A stretch of DNA of 25,659 nt from a virus (IMGVR_UViG_3300042446_000488:1-25659); one strand, 5' to 3'; counted from the first letter of the stretch, positions 14,734 through 22,648 are shown. Numbers and translations are program-made. The notes: generated by a model from the letters alone, not told the origin.

Positions 14734-14966
14734 CAGATTTATTCGCCAGCGAATACGGATGGACACGGCAAGAAATCAATGAGTTACCAATGGATGAAGA
14801 AGCGCGATTGTTTCACGCGATCTTGTTTAGAAAAGGGGTTAAGTGCTACAAGAGACAAATTGAGATGGGGCAACACGACAAGACGCTTAAAGAACGATTG
14901 GAGGAAATCACAGCGCAAATTGACATAGCCAACTTAGAAGAAGAACTATTATGGGATTCACCGTAG
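14365..14966 (+). CDS. Tail assembly chaperone GT-type fusion protein (by -1 frameshift)
   Basis: Ribosomes slipping back one base at 14682-14688 read 108 codons of the first frame and then 92 codons of the second (from 14688), making a 200-residue protein that ends at TAG 14964-14966. The second part has a clear T-domain look: LTDLFASEYGWTRQEINELP, then MDEEARLFHAILFRKG, then a Lys/Glu-rich helix. In lambda the G part binds itself and the T part binds the tail tube subunit, so the fusion links tube to tape measure. The extension overlaps the tape measure start (14951) by 16 bases. It would be missed if only ATG-to-stop frames were annotated. Confidence 0.85.
14682..14688 (+). promoter_or_regulatory. 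Programmed -1 frameshift site G GGA AAG
   Basis: The heptamer GGGAAAG sits in the chaperone reading frame as G-GGA-AAG, so both tRNAs can re-pair at GGG and AAA after slipping back one base. It is the same heptamer used by the lambda G gene. The -1 frame has its last stop at 14673-14675, 7 bases before the site, and is open afterwards to TAG 14964-14966. No clear downstream pseudoknot was seen. Confidence 0.85.
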
Positions 14967-16213
14967 ATATTAAAGGCAACGCAAGCCACTTGGATAAGAC
15001 GATCAAGAATGTGAAAACCTCACTTTCGGCAATCGGCAGCGTGGCGACTACAGCGGCAACTTCACTTGCTGGCATCGGCGTAGCTGGTGGCGCGGCTATG
15101 GCTGCATTTATAATTACAAGCAGTAAGGCGGCGGCAGATGTTGAGGATTTAGGAATTCAATTTGAAGTTCTAACTGGCAGTGCAAAAACGGCAGCGGAGT
15201 TGATGAAAACATTCCGCGACGAAGAAAAGAAATCAGCTTTGAGTCTATCGGACTACGCAAACGCTGCAAAAACAATGTTAGCGTTTGGAACGTCCTTAGA
15301 TGACGTAACGCCATCTTTGCGTATGCTTGGTGACGTGTCTATGGCTAACTCTGAACGCTTTGGCAGTCTTGCGCTTGCTTTCGCGCAAACAACGGCAGCT
15401 GGTCGTTTAATGGGTCAAGAGGTGTTGCAATTCGTCAACGCTGGATTCAACCCGCTAGAGCAAATCTCACGCGATACAGGGCGGTCAATGCAAGACCTTA
15501 AAAAAGACATGGAGGACGGCGCAATTACCGTTGATATGGTCAAGCAAGCATTTGTTAGTGCGACTAGCGAGGGCGGCAGATTTTACAAAGCAATCGACAA
15601 GGGTAGCGCGTCAACTAACGCCAAGCTCAACCAATTAAGCGCGGCGGCTACACAATTACGAGTCGCCTTTGGAACTGGATTCAACGAGGGGTTGAAAGAC
15701 GCACTTGATGCAAGCAATAATTTTTTACCACAGTTAGAAAACAAATTTGCCAGATTTGGAGACATAGTAGGAAGCGCAATCAGTCAAGGCACAAAAGGCA
15801 ACACAGAAGAACTAGCGTTGATTGGCGGATTGATTGGCGACGTAATACTAGAGGGCGCAAAAGCAACTTTTCAAAAAGGCTTAGACTCAATGGTAAGTGA
15901 AGCCTTGCCAGCATTTTTAGAGTTTCAAGCAAAATATAACAAGCTCCCTGGAGGTGCAGCTCTTGGTAATTACGTTGCAAGCGACATCAGAAGCAAGGTG
16001 GGATCATCTGCGCCAACATCGGCGTATATGCAAACAGCGATTGAGAACGTGCAAGCAAGTGGAAGCATTGGAAAACTGCAAGACGCACAAATGAAACGCG
16101 ACATTGCGGCGGGGATTAAAACTGGCATCACATCAAGTATGAGCGAAGAAGTGAAAAAAGGCATTTTAGACGCATGGGCAAAACAGCCACAAGGGGCAAA
16201 ATTTTCTAACTAA
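14951..16213 (+). CDS. Tail tape measure protein
   Basis: This 420-residue protein fixes tail length and leaves with the DNA during infection. It begins like phage tape measures: FTVDIKGNASHLDKTIKNVK, then a hydrophobic Ala/Gly segment at about 26-57 (GSVATTAATSLAGIGVAGGA) that can cross the membrane. Next comes a central domain typical of the family: DYANAAKTMLAFGTSLDDV, AQTTAAGRLMGQEVLQFVNA, FNPLEQISRDTGRSMQDLKK and the QLRVAFGTGFNEGL segment. By the common rule of about 0.15 nm per residue it predicts a tail near 60 nm, short for a siphovirus. It follows the chaperone pair as expected. Confidence 0.92.
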   Translation: MGFTVDIKGNASHLDKTIKNVKTSLSAIGSVATTAATSLAGIGVAGGAAMAAFIITSSKAAADVEDLGIQFEVLTGSAKTAAELMKTFRDEEKKSALSLSDYANAAKTMLAFGTSLDDVTPSLRMLGDVSMANSERFGSLALAFAQTTAAGRLMGQEVLQFVNAGFNPLEQISRDTGRSMQDLKKDMEDGAITVDMVKQAFVSATSEGGRFYKAIDKGSASTNAKLNQLSAAATQLRVAFGTGFNEGLKDALDASNNFLPQLENKFARFGDIVGSAISQGTKGNTEELALIGGLIGDVILEGAKATFQKGLDSMVSEALPAFLEFQAKYNKLPGGAALGNYVASDIRSKVGSSAPTSAYMQTAIENVQASGSIGKLQDAQMKRDIAAGIKTGITSSMSEEVKKGILDAWAKQPQGAKFSN

Positions 16214-16215
16214 TT

Positions 16216-17043
16216 ATGGCAGCGACAATTCTAGGACTAGATTCGACAAGCGTTCGACCGCAACCCGCTTTCCGTTGCCAGCAATCGGAGAACGGCGGGT
16301 GGACGGCATCGCATACAATTATCGTCACCCGTGCTGGATTTGATACGGCTGGGATACAAGCATTGTTTGCCAAGGGTTCATTACTAACGGGAGTCGATGC
16401 GGGAATACCCACGTTCTTTGCTTTTTTAAAAATCACCGATGTAAGCGTATCAGCGGAGGAGGGAGATCTCATTACGCTAGAGGTAAATGCAGCAGGAAGC
16501 ACGGCGGCACAATACGAACTAGGCGATGGAACGGGTCTAGACATTGACTCACTGCCAACGTATGAACTAAGAGGGCAACTATCTGATGCGGGATTTCAGC
16601 ACCACAGAAAGTGGCTACCATTGTCTAATGCTGACAAAAAACTGCTAGGCATTTTACTTGGTGGCTATTACGAATACAATGCAGCCACAGGAAAGCTATT
16701 TATCATAACGGAAGATAACAATTTTCAAGACGCTTCGGAACAACTAACAGCAGATGACGCAAAATCGTTCGCGGCATTGATACAGCAAGGGCAAACGACT
16801 TATGAACGGTCGCAATATACGTGGACAGAAAGCACGGAAGGAGCGGGGCAACTCACAGAGCCGCAACTCAATAAACTAGGCTTAATTGCAACGCCACGGG
16901 GAACGCCGCCAGATGCAGGGGGAACTCGTAACTGGAAACTTGTTAGCGCGTCACAATCGCAGCAAGGGGAACTATTCAGAACTACTCTCGAATGGCAACT
17001 AAGCGACAGCGGTGGACACAACGCATTTTTATATGATAGTTAA
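16216..17043 (+). CDS. Tail tip or distal tail protein (unrecognised family)
   Basis: This 275-residue protein is predominantly beta strand with one Tyr-rich region (LLGGYYEYNAATGKLFIITE, 146-165 approx.) and a C-terminal part ending in FRTTLEWQLSDSGG. It starts 2 bases after the tape measure gene, where distal tail proteins are normally encoded. It does not resemble lambda gpM or gpL. Absence of signal peptide and membrane segments fits a structural virion protein. Distal-tail function is inferred from position alone. Its stop overlaps the start of the next gene by about 11 bases. Confidence 0.55.
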   Translation: MAATILGLDSTSVRPQPAFRCQQSENGGWTASHTIIVTRAGFDTAGIQALFAKGSLLTGVDAGIPTFFAFLKITDVSVSAEEGDLITLEVNAAGSTAAQYELGDGTGLDIDSLPTYELRGQLSDAGFQHHRKWLPLSNADKKLLGILLGGYYEYNAATGKLFIITEDNNFQDASEQLTADDAKSFAALIQQGQTTYERSQYTWTESTEGAGQLTEPQLNKLGLIATPRGTPPDAGGTRNWKLVSASQSQQGELFRTTLEWQLSDSGGHNAFLYDS

Positions 17044-17833
17044 TAACGGCGAGAATCAAATCACGTTGCCAGATCTTGTAAAGGTTGGCGACAGCATAAG
17101 CGCGAGGTGGGCAAACTCGTTGCGTGATTGCGTCCAGAAACTACGGGACAGAAAGCCAACTGCAATATCTCAAACGCGCACAACAAAATCAGCGCATCCA
17201 TTTAAAATAGTAGCGGTAACAGAAGAAAGCGAGTTGCGTATTTATGTCTGCTTTGGAGTTGTTACCTACATGATTTGGAATACTGCCGAAGAGCCAATTT
17301 ACAAAGATGGGCAAGTTTATTTTGCACAGTCTCCAGGATTGACATACTTAAAAAACGATCCTTTTTACACAACGCCAGTCGGCTACTTTGTCGGAGCGGT
17401 AAGCACCTCATACGGCGTTTGGCTAAAGGTGGCAAGGAACGCATTCGGCAGCCTTAACTCACCAGCGGGAAGCGCAGAACCTTATACAACGGTTGACTAT
17501 AGTTCATTCATCACAGGCAGTGAAATACTTGTTACAAGCTCATTTACCGATCCTACAGCAACGCCAACTTACGACAGTGATTTTGCTCACATCTACCTTG
17601 GCAAAGTTACCTACGATAGCGGGGGTGCGCCAACAGTTATTCAGTTTAGAAGAAGCGATGTTATCACAAGTCTCGCATCATGGCCGACGAACTTCACAAT
17701 CGTGAGCGCAGATGCAGGAAATCAAATTTCAACAGGAACCGACGGCGGAGCGTATGGAGTTATAATTTCAACAGATGCTGGAAACGATATTTCAGCGGGG
17801 GCGGATGATGGCGCATATTACAACGCCCCTTAA
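17033..17833 (+). CDS. Tail tip protein with C-terminal Asp-Gly repeats
   Basis: This 266-residue protein has a start at ATG 17033, preferred over a GTG 21 bases upstream because it gives a short overlap with the preceding gene. The first half has a helix (ISARWANSLRDCVQKLRDRK) and then beta strands; the last 43 residues hold two copies of a D-A-G-N-x-I-S-x-G-x-D-x-G-A-Y unit. Units of this type occur near the ends of phage tail and fibre proteins and may bind a partner. Location between distal tail and fibre genes supports a tail-tip role. No enzymatic motif is seen. Confidence 0.6.
   Translation: MIVNNGENQITLPDLVKVGDSISARWANSLRDCVQKLRDRKPTAISQTRTTKSAHPFKIVAVTEESELRIYVCFGVVTYMIWNTAEEPIYKDGQVYFAQSPGLTYLKNDPFYTTPVGYFVGAVSTSYGVWLKVARNAFGSLNSPAGSAEPYTTVDYSSFITGSEILVTSSFTDPTATPTYDSDFAHIYLGKVTYDSGGAPTVIQFRRSDVITSLASWPTNFTIVSADAGNQISTGTDGGAYGVIISTDAGNDISAGADDGAYYNAP
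17702..17830 (+). repeat. Two tandem copies of an Asp-Gly repeat unit in a tail protein gene
   Basis: Translation of 17702-17758 gives SADAGNQISTGTDGGAYG and 17759-17830 gives ISTDAGNDISAGADDGAYY with flanking residues. The units agree at about 12 of 17 positions, a head-to-tail duplication inside the coding sequence. The DNA is less similar than the protein, so the duplication is old. Confidence 0.6.
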
Positions 17834-17860
17834 TAACATTTGACACAACCATCATAATAT

Positions 17861-18715
17861 ATGGCGATCTCAACAGCACTAACTAACACGGGAACGAGCT
17901 TTGTAGCTGTTCCGACATCGTCCATGACATCGGGGCGATTTACCGTAGGGTTGATACCAACGGCGCAATCATTTCCAACGGCAGACATCGGCTATGCAGT
18001 CAGCGCGAGACTAACCACGGCATCGACCACGGCAACGCTAGATGTTCAAAGCGGAGTTTGCACAGGCAGCGCGGCATTTGTCGCGGGAACGGCTCAAGTC
18101 GAGACTGCCACGGTCACAGCGGCATCGGGGGCAACGTCTAACGGTAACTGCATTGTCACAGTCACAGGCGCAACGCTGACAGGCTCACCGCTAGCGGTAA
18201 CAGTGGCACTAACCACGGCAAGCAACACGGCGACCTTGGTTGCGGCGGCATTGGCGGCAGGGCTACAAGCGAACGCTGCAATAGCGGCAAAATACACGGT
18301 CACAAGCTCAGGATCTAACATCATTCTAACCGTCAATGCGGATTCTGACAGTAACTATCTTGCCAACGATGGGACGCTTAATATCGCTATCCCTAGCGGA
18401 TTGGGAATCACCGCAGCGGCAACAAGCGCAAATACCACAACGGGAGTTGCTACTAGCGGCGTTCAAGTGTTAGACGGTGGTGGCACGGATTTTGAAGGCG
18501 TAACACTCGTTTCAATGGCGCGGATTTACGCAATCGAAATCAACGTCACAAGCGGCACGGCATCAGCGGCAAATGGCACTCAGGTTTTACCTTTGCCAAT
18601 CAAGCTATGGAATACGAGCGGCATTACGGGAAGCATGCTCACAGCGGATTTAGTTATCACGGCTTTGACGGCTGGGACTAACGTAACAATCACGGTTTTA
18701 GGCAAATCATCATGA
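17861..18715 (+). CDS. Beta-rich structural protein of the tail tip or fibre base
   Basis: This 284-residue protein is unusually rich in Ala, Thr, Ser, Val and Gly, with long runs of alternating strands (TATVTAASGATSNGNCIVTV, 101-120 approx.) like Ig-like or jelly-roll phage decoration domains. No signal peptide is present. The C-terminal third, with VSMARIYAIEINVT and VLPLPIKLWNTS, is less repetitive and may be the anchoring domain. It starts 15 bases after TTGACA (17840-17845) and overlaps the next gene by ATGA (18712-18715). Specific function is not known. Confidence 0.55.
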   Translation: MAISTALTNTGTSFVAVPTSSMTSGRFTVGLIPTAQSFPTADIGYAVSARLTTASTTATLDVQSGVCTGSAAFVAGTAQVETATVTAASGATSNGNCIVTVTGATLTGSPLAVTVALTTASNTATLVAAALAAGLQANAAIAAKYTVTSSGSNIILTVNADSDSNYLANDGTLNIAIPSGLGITAAATSANTTTGVATSGVQVLDGGGTDFEGVTLVSMARIYAIEINVTSGTASAANGTQVLPLPIKLWNTSGITGSMLTADLVITALTAGTNVTITVLGKSS

Positions 18716-19035
18716 GCGATTTCGTAGATTATAACTTCGGGACGTATCGCGTTGGAACTACTTTTGACGCTTTGCCATTTACGGCGGCACGGACACCAAC
18801 GGCGTTTGCTAACTTGGCAAGCGTTACGGTCACATTTACGTCATCAGATTCTTGCCAACATACTTTTACATGGACTGGAACGATAACCGATGCGGCAACG
18901 TGGGCGTTTACCTTGCCAGCAATTACAACCATTGCATACGAGACTGGTTACTACACTGGCAGTTTCGTTTTCACCGATGTGAACGGACGCAAAAAGCCAT
19001 ACCTTAGAGGGGCAATCAATATCATTCCAATATGA
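18712..19035 (+). CDS. Small beta-sandwich tail protein
   Basis: This 107-residue protein looks like a single beta sandwich: ASVTVTFTSSDSCQHTFTWTG strands (positions about 37-57), then AWAFTLPAITTIAY, and a final GYYTGSFVFTD-NGRKKPYLRG edge. The pattern resembles the N-terminal domain of phage baseplate upper or fibre-adaptor proteins, in which a small sandwich docks a fibre. It is sandwiched between two structural genes with ATGA overlaps on both sides, so it is probably made in fixed ratio with the fibre. The similarity is structural impression only. Confidence 0.5.
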   Translation: MSDFVDYNFGTYRVGTTFDALPFTAARTPTAFANLASVTVTFTSSDSCQHTFTWTGTITDAATWAFTLPAITTIAYETGYYTGSFVFTDVNGRKKPYLRGAINIIPI

Positions 19036-20708
19036 GCGAAACAGTAACACTTGACGTAACAACCGTAGAAGAAACCGTTAGTGTAACAACCACGGACGGC
19101 GGAGTAGTGCAGATTGCTGTTATGGCAGAACGCGGGGAAGCAGGCACCAACGGCACCAACGGCGGGTCAACCTCAGCGTGGCAATATAATGCCAAGACCA
19201 ACGCAACGAGCGGCTACCCGGGTAATGGCTACCTCCTTTGGAACAACGCAACGCAGACAAGCGCGACTAGCATACTTGTCTCACACTTAACCGATGACAA
19301 TACCGACATCGAGCTTTTTCTTTCCTTTTTTGTCGTCAATCAAAAAATCTTTATTCAGGACCGCGACGACTCAAGCAAAAACCAAGTGTGGCTAATCAGC
19401 GGCACGCCAACGGTGACAGGGGCAAACACATCGACCGCATATTACACTTTTCCAGTCACGTTAGTATCATCGGCGGGGGGTGCATTTACAAACAACCATT
19501 CGATTTTATTTGGGCAAATCTCAGTTGCAACTAACGCCGTAACAAGCGCGACTACCAGCGATGGCACGGCAACACTCAGCACGTCCACACTGACCACAGG
19601 GACGCTCACGGTATCGACAAGCGGAGTATTTAACGCCACGTCCTACACCTACGGCACAGGGGCAGCTAGTGCAATGAGAACGGCATTAGCACTTGGCACA
19701 CTAGCTACTCAATCGGGAACATTTAGCGGCACATCGAGCGGAACAAACACAGGCGACCAAGATTTAAGCGGATATGCGACCATAAATTCTCTTGGCACGG
19801 CAGCAGCTTTTGATGTAGCCCCTACTGCTAATATCTCCGAAGATGTAGTAACAACGGCAGTTGCTCAAACACTCACCAACAAAACGCTGACATCGCCGAC
19901 AATCGACGCGCCAACGATCAGCGGCAGCGCAGCATTCACATCGACGACACGCCCGACATCGGCAGGCACTGGAATGCCATCGGCTACGAGCTTAATGACA
20001 AGAGACGATGTTGCGCTAGAGCCATTTTACAACCTCGGCAGTGTTTTCCGCGTATCGGCAACGCCCGCTTTTGCAAATAGCGGAACTGGCTCAGCGGCAT
20101 CTCAAGCAGCAGGCGACCGATGGGCAGCATTAAGCTCAGGAACTTCCAATAGTGGCTGGGGGAGAGCGCAAATAGGTAGAGGTATCACAACAATCCCATC
20201 ATTGTCTGGAGCAGGTATAAACTTTGCATCAAAACTGGGAGTTTCGATTGTTTTATGGCTTGGAAATTCGGCAGCAACTAATAACTTAAACATTTTTCGA
20301 TTGCGTTTTGGTTCAGATAACACACCTGTTGCCGATGGCGTTGATGCTGTTTCGTATCGAGGATTTGGTGTAGAAATTAAAGCACGTGGAACCTCACACG
20401 ATTGGCGAGTGTATGGACACAATGGAACATCAATAACATATAGCGCATGGTCAAATACAGGATTGAACGCAAATTCACTTCAAAGCAGAATTTCCCTAAC
20501 TGTAATGAGCAATGGTGCTGGAAGTATTACTGCTAGTATTGGCATAAATGGATCAAGAATACTATCAACCATATCAACAACTGGTGGGCCAACTACGGCA
20601 GGCACTAGCGCACAATCTCAGGTTGAGTGCCATGTAGCAAACTCAGCTAGCGGAACATTGCCATTGGCTGCCGCGCTTTACGATGCAATCTTTTACGCTC
20701 AATCATAA
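19032..20708 (+). CDS. Tail fibre / receptor-binding protein
   Basis: This 558-residue protein has a fibre layout. An N-terminal strand region (1-30) leads into a very short collagen-like piece, GEAGTNGTNGG (35-45). A Thr/Ser-rich shaft region follows with TSDGTATLSTSTLTTGTLTV, then the motif AQTLTNKTLTSPTI (about 279-292), which recurs in many phage tail fibres. A globular C-terminal part (about 350-558) with several Trp, Asn and Gly residues is the probable receptor-binding head. As the last long gene of the tail module it likely decides host range. Codon and base composition in the C-terminal part (20180-20640) is more A/T-rich than the shaft, which suggests exchange of this domain. Confidence 0.75.
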   Translation: MSETVTLDVTTVEETVSVTTTDGGVVQIAVMAERGEAGTNGTNGGSTSAWQYNAKTNATSGYPGNGYLLWNNATQTSATSILVSHLTDDNTDIELFLSFFVVNQKIFIQDRDDSSKNQVWLISGTPTVTGANTSTAYYTFPVTLVSSAGGAFTNNHSILFGQISVATNAVTSATTSDGTATLSTSTLTTGTLTVSTSGVFNATSYTYGTGAASAMRTALALGTLATQSGTFSGTSSGTNTGDQDLSGYATINSLGTAAAFDVAPTANISEDVVTTAVAQTLTNKTLTSPTIDAPTISGSAAFTSTTRPTSAGTGMPSATSLMTRDDVALEPFYNLGSVFRVSATPAFANSGTGSAASQAAGDRWAALSSGTSNSGWGRAQIGRGITTIPSLSGAGINFASKLGVSIVLWLGNSAATNNLNIFRLRFGSDNTPVADGVDAVSYRGFGVEIKARGTSHDWRVYGHNGTSITYSAWSNTGLNANSLQSRISLTVMSNGAGSITASIGINGSRILSTISTTGGPTTAGTSAQSQVECHVANSASGTLPLAAALYDAIFYAQS

Positions 20709-20712
20709 AATT

Positions 20713-21075
20713 ATGCTCACACCAAAAACACAACTTGAAAAAGACCTAGCGGAAAAAGACGCTGGAATCATCCGTGCAGCAACTGCTTTGCACTACGCTG
20801 GAACCGTTATTGCAGCGGAGAACGCGCAGTTCTGGGCTTTACCACAAGATCGTTTGCTTGCCGTTCTCAACGACAACGTAGAGCGCACGCTGGCAATGTT
20901 TGAAGCAAACAGCGCAGCGGCTAACGCAATAAATTCGTTGCTTGATCAGATCGACAACGAAGCGTTGAGTCATCGCGTTCCGACTGCCATGCCTGCAAAC
21001 TGGGTTTTTGCAAACGGAGCATTTGCATACGCTGAGCCACAGCCTGAGCCTGAACCTGAATCTCTTCTAGAATAA
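20713..21075 (+). CDS. Small protein of unknown function after the tail fibre gene
   Basis: The preferred start at ATG 20713 lies 4 bases after the fibre stop; an upstream ATG at 20683 would overlap the fibre gene in another frame. The 120-residue product is mostly helical (LEKDLAEKDAGIIRAATALH, positions 8-27 approx.), with a Pro-Glu run near the end (PQPEPEPES). No motif or signal is seen. By position it might be a fibre-assembly chaperone or a minor tail protein, but nothing in the sequence proves either. Confidence 0.55.
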   Translation: MLTPKTQLEKDLAEKDAGIIRAATALHYAGTVIAAENAQFWALPQDRLLAVLNDNVERTLAMFEANSAAANAINSLLDQIDNEALSHRVPTAMPANWVFANGAFAYAEPQPEPEPESLLE

Positions 21076-21080
21076 ATATC

Positions 21081-21263
21081 ATGATTGAGGAACACAGTGC
21101 GACATACAATATTGTCAATGGGCTTATCGGCATTGCCGCATCCTCATTAGGGGTCATTACTCAGTTCCAAGAACAATTGGATTGGGCTTTGAAAACATCT
21201 TCTACAATGTTATTAATTTGTGTTTCTATTGTTACTCTTTACAACCTATTGAAAAAGAAATGA
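21081..21263 (+). CDS. Small membrane protein, holin candidate
   Basis: This 60-residue protein has two hydrophobic segments, NIVNGLIGIAASSLGVI (about 10-26) and TMLLICVSIVTLYNLL (about 42-57), and ends in KKK, the usual positively charged cytoplasmic tail of holins. It opens the lysis cassette, ahead of a second small membrane protein and an endolysin. Holins time lysis by opening the inner membrane. Its stop overlaps the start of the next gene by ATGA (21260-21263), so the two are coupled and may be a holin/antiholin pair. Confidence 0.6.
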   Translation: MIEEHSATYNIVNGLIGIAASSLGVITQFQEQLDWALKTSSTMLLICVSIVTLYNLLKKK

Positions 21264-21457
21264 ACCAAAAACAATCTAGAGCAAGACTATCTCTGTATAT
21301 TCTTATTGCAATGGGAACAAGTGCCAGCGCTGGCTTAACAACAGTTGATTTTTCGGATTGGCGAGAGACTGTTTCATTTATGCTATCAGTTGCAATGACA
21401 GGATTAATAACGGCACGAAGCTACATCGACCAAACACCAAGCAGAATTGATCAATGA
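21260..21457 (+). CDS. Second small membrane protein, holin or antiholin candidate
   Basis: The ATG at 21260 is preferred to one at 21182 because it makes an exact ATGA overlap with the previous stop. The 65-residue product has a polar basic start (MNQKQSRAR), a hydrophobic segment (LSLYILIAMGTSASAGL) and a second one (VSFMLSVAMTGLITA), then a polar tail. That is the two-segment plan of class II holins. Its position directly after another holin-like gene suggests they act together. The stop overlaps the next start (21454-21457). Confidence 0.6.
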   Translation: MNQKQSRARLSLYILIAMGTSASAGLTTVDFSDWRETVSFMLSVAMTGLITARSYIDQTPSRIDQ

Positions 21458-21927
21458 ACTACAGAATTCTTCATCCAATTAAAGAAGGAAAGCGCAAATA
21501 TAGATTTGCAGCAGTGGGAGTAAATTGCATAGCCTTGAAGGGTAAGTTATCACAGCATCCGAATGTTGAGTTCTACAGCGCTGACGGAGTGCTAAGAGCA
21601 TGGATTAAGAACGGATGGATGTTCGCAACAAACGAGTATTTTTGGAACGGTTGCAGCCCTAAAAAATACGTCGGGATTCACCCGTTTGGATTTTGGGCGG
21701 GAACACCAGACTTTGCTGGCACCATCGAAGCGTCATTTTGGCATGATGTTTTGTTCCAATTCGCGGCAGTCGGAATGTATGACGCGCACGATGCAAACTA
21801 TCAATTTCTGCACCTCATGGAGCGCAATGGCTTTTTGCTTGCCAGTCATTATTACGATGCGGTTGAGGCTTATGGAGATCAATACTTTGGCAAGGATAAA
21901 GACGGCGTTTATGTAAAAATCTTATGA
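21454..21927 (+). CDS. DUF1353-like phage protein in the lysis cassette
   Basis: This 157-residue protein has a WNGCSPKK segment (64-71) and an ASFWHDVLFQF segment (93-103). These correspond to the DGASVPR-like turn and the conserved His-Asp helix of DUF1353 proteins, which are common in phage lysis and tail regions and of unsettled function. Residues 80-92 (FWAGTPDFAGTIE) link the two. It has no signal peptide. Linked to both neighbours by ATGA overlaps, it is co-made with the holin-like proteins and a small lipoprotein. The family call is moderate; a peptidoglycan-related role is only a guess from context. Confidence 0.6.
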   Translation: MNYRILHPIKEGKRKYRFAAVGVNCIALKGKLSQHPNVEFYSADGVLRAWIKNGWMFATNEYFWNGCSPKKYVGIHPFGFWAGTPDFAGTIEASFWHDVLFQFAAVGMYDAHDANYQFLHLMERNGFLLASHYYDAVEAYGDQYFGKDKDGVYVKIL

Positions 21928-22073
21928 AACTACTAATTGCAATCATTTTAGCACTTGCTTACTCAAGCTGCACATTAACGGTCAACCCAGATGGAAGCCG
22001 AACCTACGGAACGGACGCAAAAACGGCAGCGATCATCGCGGCGCAAATCGTGGAGGCTGAGAGCGGGAAATGA
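21924..22073 (+). CDS. 49-residue lipoprotein, possible outer-membrane spanin
   Basis: This short gene starts at ATG 21924 (ATGA overlap with the previous stop) and ends at TGA 22071-22073, overlapping the amidase start. The product has a hydrophobic signal (MKLLIAIILALAYSSC) with Cys 16 as lipidation site; the lipobox YSSC has an unusual Tyr at -3. The mature part of 34 residues ends in a helix. Small lipoproteins beside endolysins are often o-spanins (Rz1-like) that complete lysis of Gram-negative hosts. No obvious i-spanin partner is seen unless a membrane protein nearby serves, so the role is tentative. Confidence 0.65.
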   Translation: MKLLIAIILALAYSSCTLTVNPDGSRTYGTDAKTAAIIAAQIVEAESGK

Positions 22074-22639
22074 TGAGTAATGAAAAATCAAAAATGCTGG
22101 TGGTAATTGACCCTGGTCATGGAATGTCTAACCGTAAATCAGGACGTTACGACAGCGGCGCAGAATCGAACGGAATTACCGAAGCTGAAATTGTCATGAC
22201 GTGGGCAAACGAACTGCGCGACATTTTACGCGCAAGGAAAATCGCAGTTGTCAGAACTCGCGTTGACGCAAAAGACCCGTGCAGTATTTCCGAACGCGCT
22301 AGGATTGCCAAGCGATACGGTGGCACGATTATGATTTCACTGCATTGCAACGCAGCAAACGGCAAAGCTAGCGGAACTGAAACATTCTATCGCGGTGAAA
22401 CTAATAAATCAATGGCGCTGGATTTGAATCTTGCCGTATGCGCTGGATTGCTCACTGTAAATCGCGGAGTGAAAACAGAGAATCAATCTCAGCACTCGAC
22501 ACTTGCCGTCATGTCGTTTCAACCATGCTTTTTAATTGAGCTAGGATTTATCGACCACGCTGGAGATCGTGCGAAAATGCTAGACGCTGACAAACGCAAA
22601 AAGACTTGCTTGGCTATTGCGGATTTGCTACTTGAATAA
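22070..22639 (+). CDS. Endolysin: N-acetylmuramoyl-L-alanine amidase (Amidase_3)
   Basis: This 189-residue protein is a zinc amidase that cuts the bond between muramic acid and the peptide stem. Family signatures are VVIDPGHG (11-18, zinc ligand His 17), the Glu of GITEAE (Glu 38), SLHCNA (90-95, His 92) and FLIELGFI with catalytic Glu 157 (154-161). It lacks a signal peptide and a cell-wall-binding domain, so release probably depends on a holin. It overlaps the lipoprotein gene by ATGA and is followed by a metallopeptidase gene. The length is that of a single-domain phage endolysin. Confidence 0.92.
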   Translation: MMSNEKSKMLVVIDPGHGMSNRKSGRYDSGAESNGITEAEIVMTWANELRDILRARKIAVVRTRVDAKDPCSISERARIAKRYGGTIMISLHCNAANGKASGTETFYRGETNKSMALDLNLAVCAGLLTVNRGVKTENQSQHSTLAVMSFQPCFLIELGFIDHAGDRAKMLDADKRKKTCLAIADLLLE

Positions 22640-22648
22640 ATCATCAAC

